Source: Metellina segmentata (taxonomy: Eukaryota; Arthropoda; Arachnida; Araneae; Tetragnathidae). Taken from it: a stretch of DNA of 64,000 bases. The first letter of the stretch is position 1; every line of letters starts with the position of its first letter. Below are positions 1-12,445 of this stretch, piece after piece. Where the stretch lies: contig OX375873.1 in the NCBI GenBank assembly GCA_947359465.1, forward strand, positions 70,755,477-70,819,476, given 5' to 3'. The notes beneath the pieces are model-generated. The model was not told the DNA's origin and did no database searches. It saw only the letters and a list, made by a program, of their open reading frames with translations. Position numbers and translations under genes: made by a program.

Positions 1-54
1 ATTTAATAATTATTACTTATACTCCATTTATATATGAAAACAAGGTACTTCAGA

Positions 55-235
55 ACGGAGAAGCGTTTGCGGCGAGCTGCGGCGCCGTGGGGAACTACGA
101 TACAAATTGCACGCAAGTTGGACATGCGTCCCAGCATTGGCGCCGGAAGCATGTGGGCACTACTCGATTGGATCTAATATATTTCAAACCGCACTTGCGT
201 TACGGCAGCGGTGCCGTACGTTGAAAAACCAGATA
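55..235. other. GC-rich island, unassigned
   Basis: This short stretch is much richer in G, C and CpG than its surroundings. One + frame stays open from about 48 to 225 and could be part of a terminal exon, but other frames on both strands are open for similar lengths. I do not recognise any product. It could equally be a decayed mobile-element fragment. Confidence 0.25.
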
Positions 236-1240
236 TATGCACCCGGCCTAAAAGCGTATCGAAAACTCCTTTGTACTCTTTCTTAAAACTGCTTATCAAT
301 TTTACTTTGATTTCCAAGTTGGCGATCATGTCAAGTATTGGGCTCCAAAGTTTAGATGCACTTCTTGTTACAGTAGATTGACCAAATAGCTCAAAGGTAA
401 CCGTAAATCAATACCATTTGCTGTGCCCATGGTTTGGCGCGAACCTCACTGTCATCTCACAATTGTTACTTTTGTATGTCTTCCACCGTTCACAACTATA
501 GTGATAAAAGCAATGCAAGTTTAAACTTGTCAAAGCATGACAATTCATATGAAAACAACGAAGCGCGCGCGAGTTTTAGAAAGCGTCACAGCTTTCAGTC
601 AAAATTGTTGCTGTATATTTTTATTAGTTGGGGGTGTTTGGGGAGGCTGAAAGTTGGAATATGTAGAAAATAATTGAAAAAATTTCGAAAACCCAGAAAG
701 AACTACCATTTTTAATGATTTTTACAATTTAAGGGGAATAATCCCTCCCCCCCCCCAAAAAAAATATCCCTCCTTGCTACAAATGTTCATGGTTTAGAGC
801 TTTTTACCTCTCAAGCCCCTCAGAAGAAATTTAATGGTTAAAATAATCCTTTTCCCCACTACAAAACAAATTTGCGTCCATAAAATTATGTCGAAAAGTT
901 ATAAACATGGGGGGGGGAGGTGCGTCCCCAGAAAATGGGGGTCATATTCGAATTCAGGAGGTCATTTTACTCAAGAATCAGCAGGAATAGTGTCGGGGCT
1001 GATTTTCATGCAGAGCAGTGTTATTAGTATTTTCCACAGGGAAGTAAATGGGCATCAGAAATCATGTATATACTCGTATACAACGATCCATATAAACACA
1101 CAGGCACTCACGTGAGAAATTAAAAAAACTCACTTACACAATTTAGGAAGATAGTTGAACGGATTGATTTTTAAGTTTGATTGAAAACGAGACTCTAGAG
1201 CACGGGTGGGGAACCAATGACTTCAAGGCTACACTTGCTC
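236..1240. other. Intergenic, nothing recognised
   Basis: AT-rich sequence with only short shadow reading frames. It holds homopolymer runs (C run near 745, G run near 910). No gene, repeat boundary or RNA was recognised. Confidence 0.5.
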
Positions 1241-1375
1241 TCCCAAGTCTTTTACCCTCTCGGTTGTTGTTAAGAGGTATATCATCATTAGCAAAACTGA
1301 CCAGATCTTGATGGACAAGACAACGTCATTAGAAAAAAGACGACATTTTGATCTTGTCATCATGTATGAAAATTA
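1240..1375 (+). repeat. Dispersed relic of the GACGAGATATCTCGTC repeat
   Basis: Contains about two decayed monomers in the same orientation as the 55-60 kb array: the words ATCATTAGCAAAACTG, CCAGATCTTGATGGACAAG and CGTCATTAG follow in the order seen in the ancestral-looking monomer. The palindromic core is degraded here. Confidence 0.5.
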
Positions 1376-2865
1376 GTTATTCAGTATAATTAATCAATTG
1401 TACTGTTATATACTGGATATACAGCAGGCACATTCAATATCTTAGGATTATCAAGTCATGATGAGAGAGAGAGAGAATCTATAAAAATTTGATCGTCATT
1501 AATTTTGATCCTTGAATCTTTGTTAGAAGCACTGTTCATGAGCTACGAGATTTTAAGGTGCACTCCAGGTATTTATCTGCTTTATGATCACGATATTGCA
1601 AGGGACAGACTGCGATGCAATTAAGAGGGTTGACAGCTTTCCTATTCAATTAAAAAATAGAAATTTCTACTACCTCTGAAGAGTCATTTCTCTGGCCCAG
1701 CCTGCTGATTTCAGTGACACTCCTGGCAGCAATGCTCTTGGATCTCACGAAATGTCCTTTCTGTATACCCTTCATCCAATTCGCATTAAGTAGAAACAAG
1801 TAGTCAACCACAACCCCTACAACGACTCCTGGATCCGTTCAATTCTTCATCCAAATTTTCTGCTGTAGTTGCTTCTTTTACTAATCTACATGATTCTTCA
1901 TTTCCATCATAACCTTCATGGGGTATAATCCACCCCCAGGTTAATTTCTTTGTTGTCCAGTAGCAGACACTGTTGTAAGTGCCATTTATTTTGTAAACTA
2001 GGTTCGGTTATTTTGTACACTCGGATATTTGGATTCATTATATTGGCATTTTGGGAAATTTAAGAGCTAGGGGATTGAAATTGATAACAATAAAAGAACT
2101 TTAATCTGTGTAGAAAGATGCATAAAAGATGTAACCAGAAAATAAAACATAGAAATTGGTCGAAAGTCATAATATCTCAAGTAGAAAATATTTTTTTAAA
2201 TTTTGGGTTCGAGAAATGAATGATTATAGTTACGATTTCTAGGTTAATTTTATATTTAGCTTTCCTTAATTATTAATATAATTCAACTGAATTTTTAAAC
2301 AAACAAGCTTTTTTTATGTTATTTTAAAAGTTTCGGTTTTTTAAAAACTGAAAAATATTGTTCCATGTCATAAGGTCGATCGACTGGGTTGAAAGTATTT
2401 GATTCAGTATTGTGTTTGTGTGTGGACGATAAAAAAAGCCCTGTTACCTTATAGTTTTTCAATAAACTTCTTGCTTCTGTAAGTATTCACATTTAGACAA
2501 AAGAGTTTTTTTTTGTAAATAAAAATAGCAAAATAGATTTCCTCTTCAAGTTGTCTTGTTTTTGAGAAACATTTGAACAAGGCTTTATATGAAGACCTTC
2601 TTTAATACGTTTATCAAAAGAAGTGTGAAACTTTAATATGCAAACTACTCTAAAATTCGTTGAATTGGATATTTTTAAAAACTGGTCAAAAGTATGCATT
2701 GTGTGTTCGAGAGTAAGAAAACCAATGTGATGTTGCTTAGAAAAATCTAAAAAAGAACCTGAAATTTGATGAAAGGCAGAAAGTGGATTTATTTTCCAAG
2801 TTCTAGTTCAAGGCTGGGAAACCTATATCGTTACGTGTAGCGTAACTTATAGCGTTACTAAATAC
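1376..2865. other. Intergenic, nothing recognised
   Basis: AT-rich, with a short (GA)n tract near 1464. No supported gene. A small hairpin (GTTACG and CGTAAC arms) lies near 2831-2846, just left of the fold-back element. Confidence 0.45.
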
Positions 2866-2867
2866 GT

Positions 2868-3110
2868 ATATTATAAAAGAAAACAAAAGTATGAAAGACG
2901 AAAAAATTTAATAACAAAAATAAAATAATTCGTTCTGTAATATTTAGATTCAGTGAAAAGACCACACTTAAGGACCTTAAGTCCACATGTAGCCTTCGAA
3001 GTCCTTAAGTGTGGCCTTTTCACTGAATCTAAATTTTACAAAACGAATCTATCATTTTTTATATAAATTTTTTTTCGTGTTTTATACTTTTATTTTCTTT
3101 TAAAATGAAA
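2868..3110. mobile_element. Fold-back (palindromic) MITE-like element
   Basis: Two arms of roughly 115 bp are near-perfect inverted copies. The left arm reads outward-in AAAAGAAAACAAAAGTATG ... ATTCGTTCTGTAA ... AGATTCAGTGAAAAG ... CCACACTTAAGGAC. The right arm (2995-3108) is its reverse complement with a few substitutions. The centre is only about 15-20 bp. There is no coding capacity, and target-site duplications were not resolved. The single strand would fold into a very long hairpin. Confidence 0.7.
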
Positions 3111-4984
3111 GTATTTTAAATACCAACGAATGAAATAATTTTAAACAAAATAATTTTTCCAGATTGACAGGCTCAATTAGAACATTAGTTAACCATAACG
3201 GAAAAATTGACCGGTATAGTTCTAATGCGACTATAAAATATCTGAAAATTTCCACTGCACAGTTGATGCCATTGATGCATAAGCCTGGAGAGCGAGATCT
3301 TTAGGGGGGGGGTCAAGAACACCAGTCAATTTTTACAACCATGCACTGTGCTTCTGCTTAAAGTAGAACTTATGAATAACTGTACAGCTTGCCAGTATTT
3401 GTATTCTATCTGACTAACATCACCATATCAACGGAGACTTCGGGAATACTGAAAGAAGACAACAGATTTTTGAATGAGTATTGGTAATTGCCCAATATTA
3501 TCTTGTTCTTGTTAAATATAAGATAATGTATTGCAATATCAACGTTAAGGAAATCCAATGCTTTATAAGAACCAGCTGCACACTGACCACAAATATTGTA
3601 AATTCTAGGAAGTGGTCTGAAAGGTTTTGATACAAAAATTAAAAGCTGAAAAGCTAAAAGTAAAGACAATTTTTTCTAGCAGTAATATGACTGATAGTAA
3701 TACTGTGACTCGACTCAGAATTTAACATTGAAAAGTCACTGTTTGAATACTAAGAAATTTACAACTGAAATTGGAAAAAATGTTGAATACCCACACCTTC
3801 AACAACATGCCCCAAAAATGCTTTCTTACTTTACAACGACCTATTGCTGCATTTTTCATTGCAAAACAAACCCTACTAAATCCACCGGAAATCATAAAAT
3901 GCTTCAGAAATTTACAAAAAAAAAAAAAAAAAAAAAAAAGACAGACTTGTAAAAGGTTTAATAAAATTCACTTATATTCTAGAGTATTTCCGTAGCGAAC
4001 GTAATATTCAACTAATGAGGCAATAAGTAGTAGTGAATTCTTTGCCAACTCTAGCACTTTTTATTTGACCAAAATGTAATTATTTTGATTGCCGAAAGTG
4101 TCAAAACCGAATGTCCAATGAATAGCAAAGAAGCGTACATTACACAGCACTTTTCATATTTTAAGTACAAATATAAGTTCTTTAATTAATTAATTAATTA
4201 ATTATTAAGATTATAACAAAAACGGATGTCAGATAACTTTGTATATAATATAAACTAAGCAGAGATGACTGGTTGTAACTTGAAAAAGTGTATATGATTG
4301 TTCTGAACTTCTCAAATTTCAGGTTTATATATTGCAAATGTTTATCAGCTCTAGACTGTATCCCAATTCTCTACACATTTAAACACTTTTTTGAAAACTA
4401 TGTCAATGTTAAAAAAAAATTCCGCGTGAAATATTTACTAGAGAATAGATAGTTTCATTTATTTAATCAATGAGAGCCACGTGTTTAAAAAAGTAATGAA
4501 AATATAGCGTCTGAAAACATCACACTTCTTAAAGTAGAGATTTACTTTTTGAAAAATATAAATATTCATACATTTTTGTGTTTAAAGATTCTACGTAGGT
4601 TTACATAACAAATGAATTCAATGATTAATCGTTAGATACTAAACTTTATGAGAGAGAGAGAGAGAGAGATTCATATTTAATGCTAAAATTCCATTACACA
4701 GGTGAAAATAATCTCCGTTATTTCCAATAACTTGGTATTGATATTTGAGATTAACAAACCTGATATTTTTAATTGAAGCGTGTCGCAAGTAGGCAAATTT
4801 GAGTTAACCTTGTGTTTTGGAGAGTTTTGCACTTAGCTTACTTGGCTTTATTGTAGATTGGAGCTACATTGTGTGTGTGAAAATGGCATTTTTAGCTTTT
4901 ACGTATTAATTTGAAAACTAACGTGTTCCTAGATTTCGTGATTATTTATTTGTGATTTATAATTAATATGATATCTAACATATT
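3111..4984. other. Intergenic, simple repeats only
   Basis: AT-rich sequence with an A-run at about 3917-3938, an (AATT)n tract near 4183-4205 and a (GA)n tract near 4651-4669. No supported gene. Confidence 0.5.
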
Positions 4985-6106
4985 TTAGAATTAAGTGGAT
5001 TCACAATGTTTAGGGAGGACAGAGAGAATAGGAAAGGGGGTGGGGTTTTGATTTATGTGAGAGAATTCTTAAACTGTACGGAAATAAAGTTAAATAGTAA
5101 AACTGAGGGTATAGAATCAGTCTGGGTGAAACTGAATACAGACAAAGGCAAAGGACTAATTCTGGGTAATATATATAGACCTCCTGTTTGTAGTGAAGAG
5201 CAGAAAAAGGGCATGTGCAATCTGATAAACGAAGCATGTCAAAAAGGAGAATTAATTTTAATGTGGGACTATAACTATCCAAATATTGACTGGACAAACA
5301 ATCTAGCTACAAATGGGAAAGGGGCAGAATTTTTGGAAGTGATACAGGATTGTTTTTTGTACCAGATGGTGTATGAGGATACTAGGGACAATGCAATATT
5401 GGATTTGATTTTTAGCAATGATGAGGATAGGGTGCAGAATTTGGTTATAGGTGAGCCACTGGGAGAAAGTGATCATAGAAGTATCAGATTAAGTATAAAT
5501 TTTCAGTCAGCATACACAATCAATAGTAGAATAATTCCAAATTTCAGAAAGGTAAATTTTCATAAGATAAGGGAAGAGTTAAAGGAAACATTCAAAGGGG
5601 GATTATTAGCACTGCATCATTCTGAACAATGGAAGGAATTCAATAATAAGTTAGACAGGGTGTTAAAAAAACATGTAACGTTCAGGAAAAAAGGAAAATC
5701 TAGAAAATTGCTCCCTATGTGGTTTTCAGGGGAAACACACAAAGCTTTAAAATTAAAACAAAGAACATACAGGGTATATAAAAGCACTGGTAACGACAGG
5801 GACAAGGAGGCATATCAGAAAGTCAGAAAGGAGTTTAAAACTATTAGTCGGAAGCAAAAGGTGTCCTTGGAGGAAAAATTAGCAAGGGAAATAAATATAA
5901 ACCCAAAAGAATTTTTTGCATATGCAAGTGGCAAAAATAAATTTAGTACTACACTGGGCCCGTTAGAGGGGAAGGGAGGTGAATTAATTCAAGACGAGGT
6001 GGGAATGGCAAACGTGTTAAATGACTTTTTTCTGGGGGTTTTCAATGGTAACTATAGTTTAAAAAAAGGATCCCAAGGATGGAGCCTTTGCAGGGGGTAT
6101 AATTAA
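4985..6106 (+). pseudogene. CR1-like ORF2, endonuclease part (frameshifted)
   Basis: APE-type endonuclease of a non-LTR retrotransposon, which would nick target DNA to prime reverse transcription. Visible: FREDRENRKGGGVLIYVRE near the start, GNIYRPP, then WDYNYPNIDW where the family usually has GDFN (the Asp and Asn are kept, the Gly is Trp), and GESDHRSI containing the catalytic Asp-His pair. A basic linker follows. The first ATG is at 5006, but the frame is open upstream, so the real N-terminus is lost. The frame runs out at 6106 after leaving the true reading frame in the A7 run at 6061-6067, where a one-base slip moves the coding sequence into the frame of the reverse transcriptase. Confidence 0.85.
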
Positions 6107-7610
6107 AGAATGCAAATTCAACAGGGAAGAAATAGTACATCAGTTGAAAAGAATTAAGCCATCTAAAGCACCAGGGCCAGACGATATTTATCCGAGAGTA
6201 CTAGTGGAATACGAGGAAGAACTGGGGGAAGTAATTCACACGATATTTAATTCAACATATAGCACAGGTTGGGTGCCAATGAATTGGAAGTTGGCCAACA
6301 TAACTCCAATTTTCAAAAAGGGAATACAAAGTGATTCGGGCAACTATAGGCCAGTAAGTCTAACATCACTAATTTGCAAAATATTTGAATCTCTGTTAAA
6401 AAAGCATATAATGTTATACTTGGAGGAGTTAGGACTGTTATCAGAGAATCAGTATGGGTTTAGGAAGGGCAGATACTGCTCTACAAACCTTTTGAAGTTC
6501 TACGAAAAAATTACTGAGGAGCTGGATAATAAGAGCAGTGTGGATATCATGTACATAGATTTTCAAAAGGCTTTTGATAAAGTACCTCATGAGGCATTAC
6601 TGTTTAAATTGGAAAGGCTGGGGATTCAGGGAAAAACATTAATATGGATAAAAAATTGGTTATTGGGTAGAAAGCAGAGAGTGCAGGTAAAAGGAAATTA
6701 TTCACAGTGGACAGAAGTTATAAGTGTGGTGCCTCAGGGATCAGTTTTGGGACCAATTTTATTTATAATTTTCATAGATGATATAGGTCAGGGGATCAAG
6801 AATAGAATCAGTATATTTGCAGATGACTTAAAAATATGGGGAACAGTGGATACCAAGTTACAGATAGAAAATTTACAAGGTGATTTTGATAAGATATCCG
6901 AATGGGCTGTAAAATGGGGTATGTCATTTAATGTAGGGAAATGTCAAGTTCTGCATATGGGTTACAGGAACAGTGGAGCCGAGTACTGTCTGCAGGGAGT
7001 AAAGGCAAAGGAGGGAGAAACAGTCAAGGATCTTGGGGTGATAATTCACAGGGATTTAAAAATGGGTCACCAATGTTCAGCTGCGGGTAAAAAGGCTAAT
7101 AGGTTATTGGGGTATATTAAAAAGACTGTAACTTCAAGGGATAAGAATATGATCTTGCCATTATATAAGGGTTTAGTAAGACCACATCTAGAATATGCTG
7201 TACAATTCTGGGCTCCATATATGAGAAAGGACATAGAATCAATTGAAAGGGTTCAGCACAGAGCTACAAAAATAATAAAGGGGCTAGCAAATTTCGACTA
7301 TAATGAACGTTTAAGTAAGCTAAACATGTATACACTGGAAAGAAGAAGAATGAGGGGGGATTTGATTCAGCTTTTCAAGTCTGTAAAACAAGGGGACACA
7401 GAGGGCTTAAATTTCAATAGGGATAACAGAACAAGGGGCCATGGGTATAAATTGAATAAGACACATTTTAATCGGGATTTAAGGAAAAACTACTACTTTA
7501 ATAGGGTAATAGACAGTTGGAACGCGTTGCCAGAAAATATAGTTAATTCAAAGGGAGTGTACGAATTTAAGACACAATTGGATAGTCAGTGGGAATTGGA
7601 GAATTCATAA
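6063..7610 (+). pseudogene. CR1-like ORF2, reverse transcriptase part
   Basis: Reverse transcriptase of the same element, uninterrupted from 6063 to the stop at 7608-7610. Motifs in order: KPSKAPGPDDI, NYRPVSLTSLICKIFE, DFQKAFDKVPHEALL, VPQGSVLGPILFIIFIDD, the catalytic FADDLKIW (Asp-Asp present) and LGVIIHRDLKM, then the C-terminal domain rich in aromatic and basic residues. All recognisable catalytic residues are intact. The only defect separating it from the endonuclease is the slip at 6061-6067, so this may be a young copy, or the slip may be an assembly or base-calling error in a homopolymer. Confidence 0.88.
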
Positions 7611-7819
7611 ACAAAGGACCAGCCTTGTTGGGCTTGAGCCTGTAGCTGGTCGTCAAGATTTGTATTTGTATTTGTATTTGTATAAAATATTTATTTGAAT
7701 CAAATTGAAGTTATTAAAATTAAGAAAATTCATACGAGTTTTTGTATCACTATCTTGAGATTTTGTGATACAAGCTGCTGAGAAAATATTTTTATAGTTT
7801 CATAATTTATCAACAGTTT

Positions 7820-8510
7820 AAATAGTAAAGAACTGCTCAATCTGATGCATTTATTGCCTTTGTTGCGGAAAACTTCCGTGGAGACATCATTGAATTTGTA
7901 CATCCTCGTCACGATTACAGAGAGTTTGCTTTTAGAGATTATAATTATTTTTCTTGTTGGCACATCTTTACCTGGTGCATTTATAATGTCACTAGGTGAA
8001 TTTCAAAGTGCAAGATGGTTGGCGAAAGCCATTTATGGTATTAAACTTTGGATGTTTAGCGGACAGTTTCCATTTACGAAAGAAGAAGAAACATGATTAA
8101 GGGATGTAGCCATATTTTGTGAATCTATTGAAGGAACTCAACAATTACAAGACATATAATTTGAAACTCGCAAATGTTGCTGTTCGGAAATTTCTTAACC
8201 ATATTTGGTATTCAGGTGAAGAGTTAGTTGCGCTTGCATTTTTCGACAGAACCATTGATCCAAAAACAAAGAAGATAATGGTTAAATCCTTACGCAATAA
8301 TGGTGCAGTATGTTTTTGTTTATTGACATGCAACTGTTGCTGAAGAAGATATTCTGAAAATAAGCGTATACAAAACTTTATTTCAGTAAACACAATGAAG
8401 TTTTTCACGTCCATGGGCATTAACACCAATTTTCTAGATCTTGATCCCAATGATTGGTGTGTTGATGCAGATTACATAGCTGGAGAAAAATGCGTAAAGT
8501 CGCTATGAGT
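7820..8510 (+). pseudogene. Decayed mobile-element protein of an arthropod-widespread family
   Basis: Several frames together resemble one decayed protein. Around 8000-8060: SARWLAKAIYGIKLWMF. At 8119-8300: an intact block with KFLNHIWYSGEELVALAFFD followed by TKKIMVKSL. At 8395-8510: NTNFLDLDPNDW and a tail resembling the family's VVND-type ending. From memory, these blocks occur in this order in uncharacterised transposon-associated proteins of many arthropods. Stops and frame changes separate the blocks, so it is dead. No element ends were identified and the biochemical function is unknown to me. Confidence 0.55.
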
Positions 8511-8815
8511 TGTAAATGTTATAGCACAACATTCTACAGCATTGATGGAAGAGTATAGTCTATAGTATTAATGGAGTGAAGTCGTTATGAGTTGTAAATG
8601 ATATAGCAGAACATTCTACAGCATTGATGGAAGAGTATAGTCTATAGTATTAATGGAGTGAAGTCGTTATGAGTTGTAAATGATATAGCAGAACATTCTA
8701 TAGCATTGATGGAAGAGTATAGTATATACATAGTATTGATGGAGTGAAGTCGTTATGAGTTGTAAATGATATAGCAGAACATTCTATAGCATTAATGGAA
8801 GAGTATAATACTCTT
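8499..8815 (+). repeat. 82-bp tandem repeat, about 3.8 copies
   Basis: Units begin GTCG(C/T)TATGAGTTGTAAATG at 8499, 8581, 8663 and 8749 (82, 82 and 86 bp apart). Copies are nearly identical. The array starts inside the end of the decayed protein remnant, so it expanded from sequence that includes the old coding region. Confidence 0.9.
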
Positions 8816-9235
8816 CACACATGCTATTACACACTATACAGGAATTTCAAGTGCTGAAAAATGGTGTATTGTTATTAATAAATAAAAATAATATATGGAG
8901 CTTCTTATTAATGTTTATTTAAGGAAATAAGGTAATAAAGCGAGGTAAACAAAAATTCTAAGAATTTTATGGATATCCTTGAAAACTCGTATTTAAATGT
9001 ATACACTTTGCATGCTAAATTTCAAAACCCTCTCGAAACCTCTAAAGGGTCCTGAAATGGTCTAATATTTTTTTGGCGAATTTTCTGAACAAAAAAAAAA
9101 AAAAAAACAGGGGGTAACCCTCTAATAATAATAACAAAAAGAATAAAAAAAACTTTAAGAACCACCACTATATATATATGTATATACACTACCCTACTAT
9201 AACGGAACAGAAGTTAGCGATTTTGCATAAAATCC
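8816..9235. other. Intergenic, nothing recognised
   Basis: AT-rich sequence with A-rich runs near 9090-9150 and a short TA tract near 9170. No gene recognised. Confidence 0.5.
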
Positions 9236-9239
9236 GACT

Positions 9240-9700
9240 ACTTGTTTTTTGTGTTTTTCGTGGTATGGCCTGGGACCTTTGCATGTTCCTGGTCAATTGA
9301 ACGCCGACGCCTACATGAACATTTTGGATTATCATGTCCTTCCTAGGCTCTGGAAATTTTATGGAATGGACGAATGTTACTTCCAGGACGGCAACGCTTC
9401 ATGTCATGTTGCACCCTCAGTCAAGCAGCGGTATCAAGATATGGATGTAAAACGTCTTCCCTGGTCTGCTCAGGGTCTCGTCCTAAACCACATAAAACAT
9501 TTGTGACACGAGTTAGAGTAACGCTTATGAACTATGGAACCACATCCGAAATCTACAGCTGAGCTGGCCGCATACTTGCAGTACGATACATACGAGAATG
9601 GACACAAATATCCATAGCTGTGTATCAAAAGTTTGTTGAAAGCTGCCCAGAAGGGTTGTTAGTGTAATTTCAGCAGGTGAGGGACCATCCCTCCATTAAG
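9240..9700 (+). pseudogene. Tc1-like transposase, C-terminal fossil
   Basis: Remnant of the DDE catalytic half of a Tc1-family transposase. The frame from 9249 reads GLGPLHVPGQLNADAYMNIL and then YFQDGNASCHVAPSV, the block that carries the second catalytic Asp, then LPWSAQGLVLNHIKHL, a decayed form of the family's conserved WPAQSPDLNPIEHLW block. After a frame change, remnants of the C-terminal end follow (WTQISIAVYQKFVESCPE near 9600-9650). The N-terminal DNA-binding half and terminal repeats are not visible. Inactive. Confidence 0.8.
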
Positions 9701-11325
9701 GCATGTATTCCTTCCCTAATGCCATCGAATCTTGCTGTCCGGTCCATTATTGTTGGGTACTGTATATTGTATACATATACGTAACCTTCATCCCTAAACC
9801 CAAACCAGCAATTTATTTAGATGGAAACGAGTATGGTAGTCGAAAATCCAATTAGAGTTTTGTTCTGATTACACCGCAATGAAATGAGGAAGAATTTTGA
9901 TGAGGTAGACATTTTCCCTAAAACGTATGTACTTTAAATTCAATTTAAACCTGAACTGCATAAAAAGATGAATTTTATTATAGCTATTACATTTCAAACT
10001 TGAATGATTTTATTAAAAATAAAAATAAACAATGTGTGTTCACTACTATTATTGATACCAAGTTTATTCGACGACACAAATCACAACATAACGATACTCT
10101 TAGAAGTTACAGCAGAAGAAAAATATTTGCTGTTTGCTAAGTACGATTCTTGTATGGCATAATGAGAATGGAAAATTTTTCCAATTACTTTACAGAAGTA
10201 AGGCAATTAGAACCCGTTTCTTTGGTTTCATTCTTTTGTTTGAATTATTTTTGTGAACTAAAAGCGAAGCTCCCATTATGTGTTTTCTGTTGTAACTGTA
10301 TTACATTGCTTTCTTGGGTCAATTCCAAATCTTTCATAGCTTCGTTTTAGTAATTTTAGGAAAGGGTTCGCTAATGAAAATAAAAATATTCTATCTTAAG
10401 AGTAATTACTACACCGCAAACCTATGAATAGAAATGAGAGTTTTAACTCAAAATATGCTAGTTTTGATTGATTTACTATCACTTTCTTCTCCATTGTTTT
10501 ATTTAGTTTTAATTCAAGCAGAGTAATGCACTGAAAAGTATTCAACATATTTATACTTGGAGATGCAATGAACCATTTACTTTGATTGTTATATAATTGT
10601 ATCAGTTTTTTGTGTTCCGAAAAATGCATTTGTATTTTGCAGTAGAACTAACGCAATCAACATGTGGAATGCTATTTTCTTATTACTATTATTACTATTT
10701 TTATATTTGGTCTTTTGTAATTTATTTTATTTATATTTTCTTAGATAATAATGACTATTCATAGTTTTCACTTATTTCAGAATTCACTCTTCTGTTTTTA
10801 CGAAAACTTACACTACCATCTATAAATTTGGAAATACCTCGAATTATGCTCCAAAACCAATATAAAATCAACAAAAATGAGTACAATATGAAAGTAAAAA
10901 AGATTTATTCGAATCAAACTTAAGTTTATACTTAATTGCATATGTCAAATAAGGAAAACAATATCATTTTGAGATTAAATCTTTGATTGGTGTGATTTAC
11001 TTCCATCCTTAAAATAGAGCTTCCTTTAAATGGCGAATGTTCGTAAGACTCATGTTTCGGATTTTCGGGTCAAGATCATCCTACAGGAAATATTGAATTG
11101 ATATTGAGACTCGGGGTTACGCGAGTATAATTTAAGCTCTCCGAGTCTTGTGTGATATAATTTCAACATAACTTAGAGGAACAATTGTGTTCTTGGAAAA
11201 AAAATCCACTGGCATTAAGGCGCTTCGTACATAGTATTGCTTGCCAGTTCAAAATTTTACTGATTTTGAACAAATTGCAAAATGCTTTGCCTCTTAGCTC
11301 TCCATATGGTCTTGACGTGATATGT
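9701..11325. other. Intergenic, nothing recognised
   Basis: AT-rich sequence with several 60-80-codon frames that lack any recognisable motif, signal peptide or splice context. No repeat boundaries seen. Confidence 0.5.
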
Positions 11326-11328
11326 AGT

Positions 11329-11495
11329 AAAGATATGATCAATTTTGCTAATGACGAGATATCTCGCCATAAAGATATTGTAAATTGTTTTAAATGACAA
11401 GATCAACATCTGGTCTGCTTTCTTCTAATGACGTGTTACATCATCCATCAAGATATGCTATTAGTTTTGCTAATGAGGAGAAACCTCATCAAGAC
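11329..11495 (-). repeat. Dispersed monomers of the palindromic repeat, inverted
   Basis: Two decayed monomers lie opposite to the 55-60 kb array. The first holds AAGATATGATCAATTTTGCT then AATGACGAGATATCTCGCC; the second holds ATCAAGATATGCTATTAG, TTTTGCTAATGAGGAG and CCTCATCAAGAC. The shared TTTTGCTAATGACGAGATAT block looks ancestral to the array monomer. Confidence 0.6.
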
Positions 11496-11499
11496 AATC

Positions 11500-12437
11500 A
11501 CCAGGAGGATCAAGCAGCCCAATACCAACACAGAACCCTCGTCATGGTTGACTGTGACACATTCACTATGGTTGGTTGTGATGCACTCCGAGGCTGCATC
11601 CGGTATGGAGATGTCGACGAACTTTCTTCTGTTAATGCCGAAACACATTCAAAGCCGGATTAATCTGTTACTAGGACTCTTTCAAATTTCCTTAGATCCA
11701 ATTATAATTTTTTCTAAACCACACAGTAGTCTCTTCTTTTTGTTAATAGCTATTATAAGTGAATTTTTGCTCACATATCGTCATACTAAATAGCAAAACT
11801 CGTAACGGCTATACGTTAACAAAGGAATTACGAGTTTTTCTAATTAGACTGACGTTTGTTTTCGCAACCCTTTCAAATATGGTAAGTTATGTAGCTAATC
11901 GGACACATATATACCACAAAAAATTTGGTCCAAAAATACAGGGGGGTTCCGGAAATATGGCCCTCCCGTAATGTTAAGTCCCATAGACGAAGGTGAAAAA
12001 AACGTGTTTTCTTTGGATAAATCCAAGACCTCCCTGGGCGATTGTTGTCCTTTGTAACAAATTAAGATTCGAATTTAAGGTAGGAACCGTTGGTGAATGG
12101 GTTGTGTTTGCAGGTGACTATCAAATGTATCTTTTGAGATTTTGAAGGTATTTGAAGTCTTATGGATCTTATTTAGTATGATATTTAATTAATAATGTTA
12201 ATAAACATTTTTAGGTGGCTCTTTTATTGAAAATCGAATGTTTAAGCTTTCTGGGATTTGTTAAGTGGACCGTTAACGTAATCATCTCTTCTACGTGAAT
12301 TTTGAGAAATTATAGCAGATGAAGTTTTACCCCTTTCTTGTGATCTAAGAAGTTTAAAAGTTTCAAGTTATGTAATTGTTTCTATGATTTTATGGGTTGA
12401 AATTCCTACTGGCCAGTTTTTCTGTCATTTCATTGCA
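11500..12437. other. Intergenic, nothing recognised
   Basis: No supported gene. Overlapping short frames around 11400-11800 lack recognisable domains. Confidence 0.45.
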
Positions 12438-12445
12438 AGCTAAGC

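Larger units (their letters stand above)
4985..7684 (+). mobile_element. CR1-like non-LTR retrotransposon, 5'-truncated
   Basis: One element carries an endonuclease region, then a reverse transcriptase, then a 3' region ending in tandem ATTTGT-type hexamers (about 7655-7682), a 3' arrangement typical of CR1/L2-type elements. The coding frame is already open at 4985, upstream of the first ATG, but the N-terminal part of the endonuclease and all of ORF1 are missing, so the copy is 5'-truncated, as is normal for target-primed insertion. A second copy on the - strand at 20.7-21.6 kb shares the same 3' end and hexamers, which confirms the element boundary. Confidence 0.9.

Noticed and set aside
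5010..5805. - strand frames within the CR1-like endonuclease
   Set aside because: Shadows of the element's coding strand.
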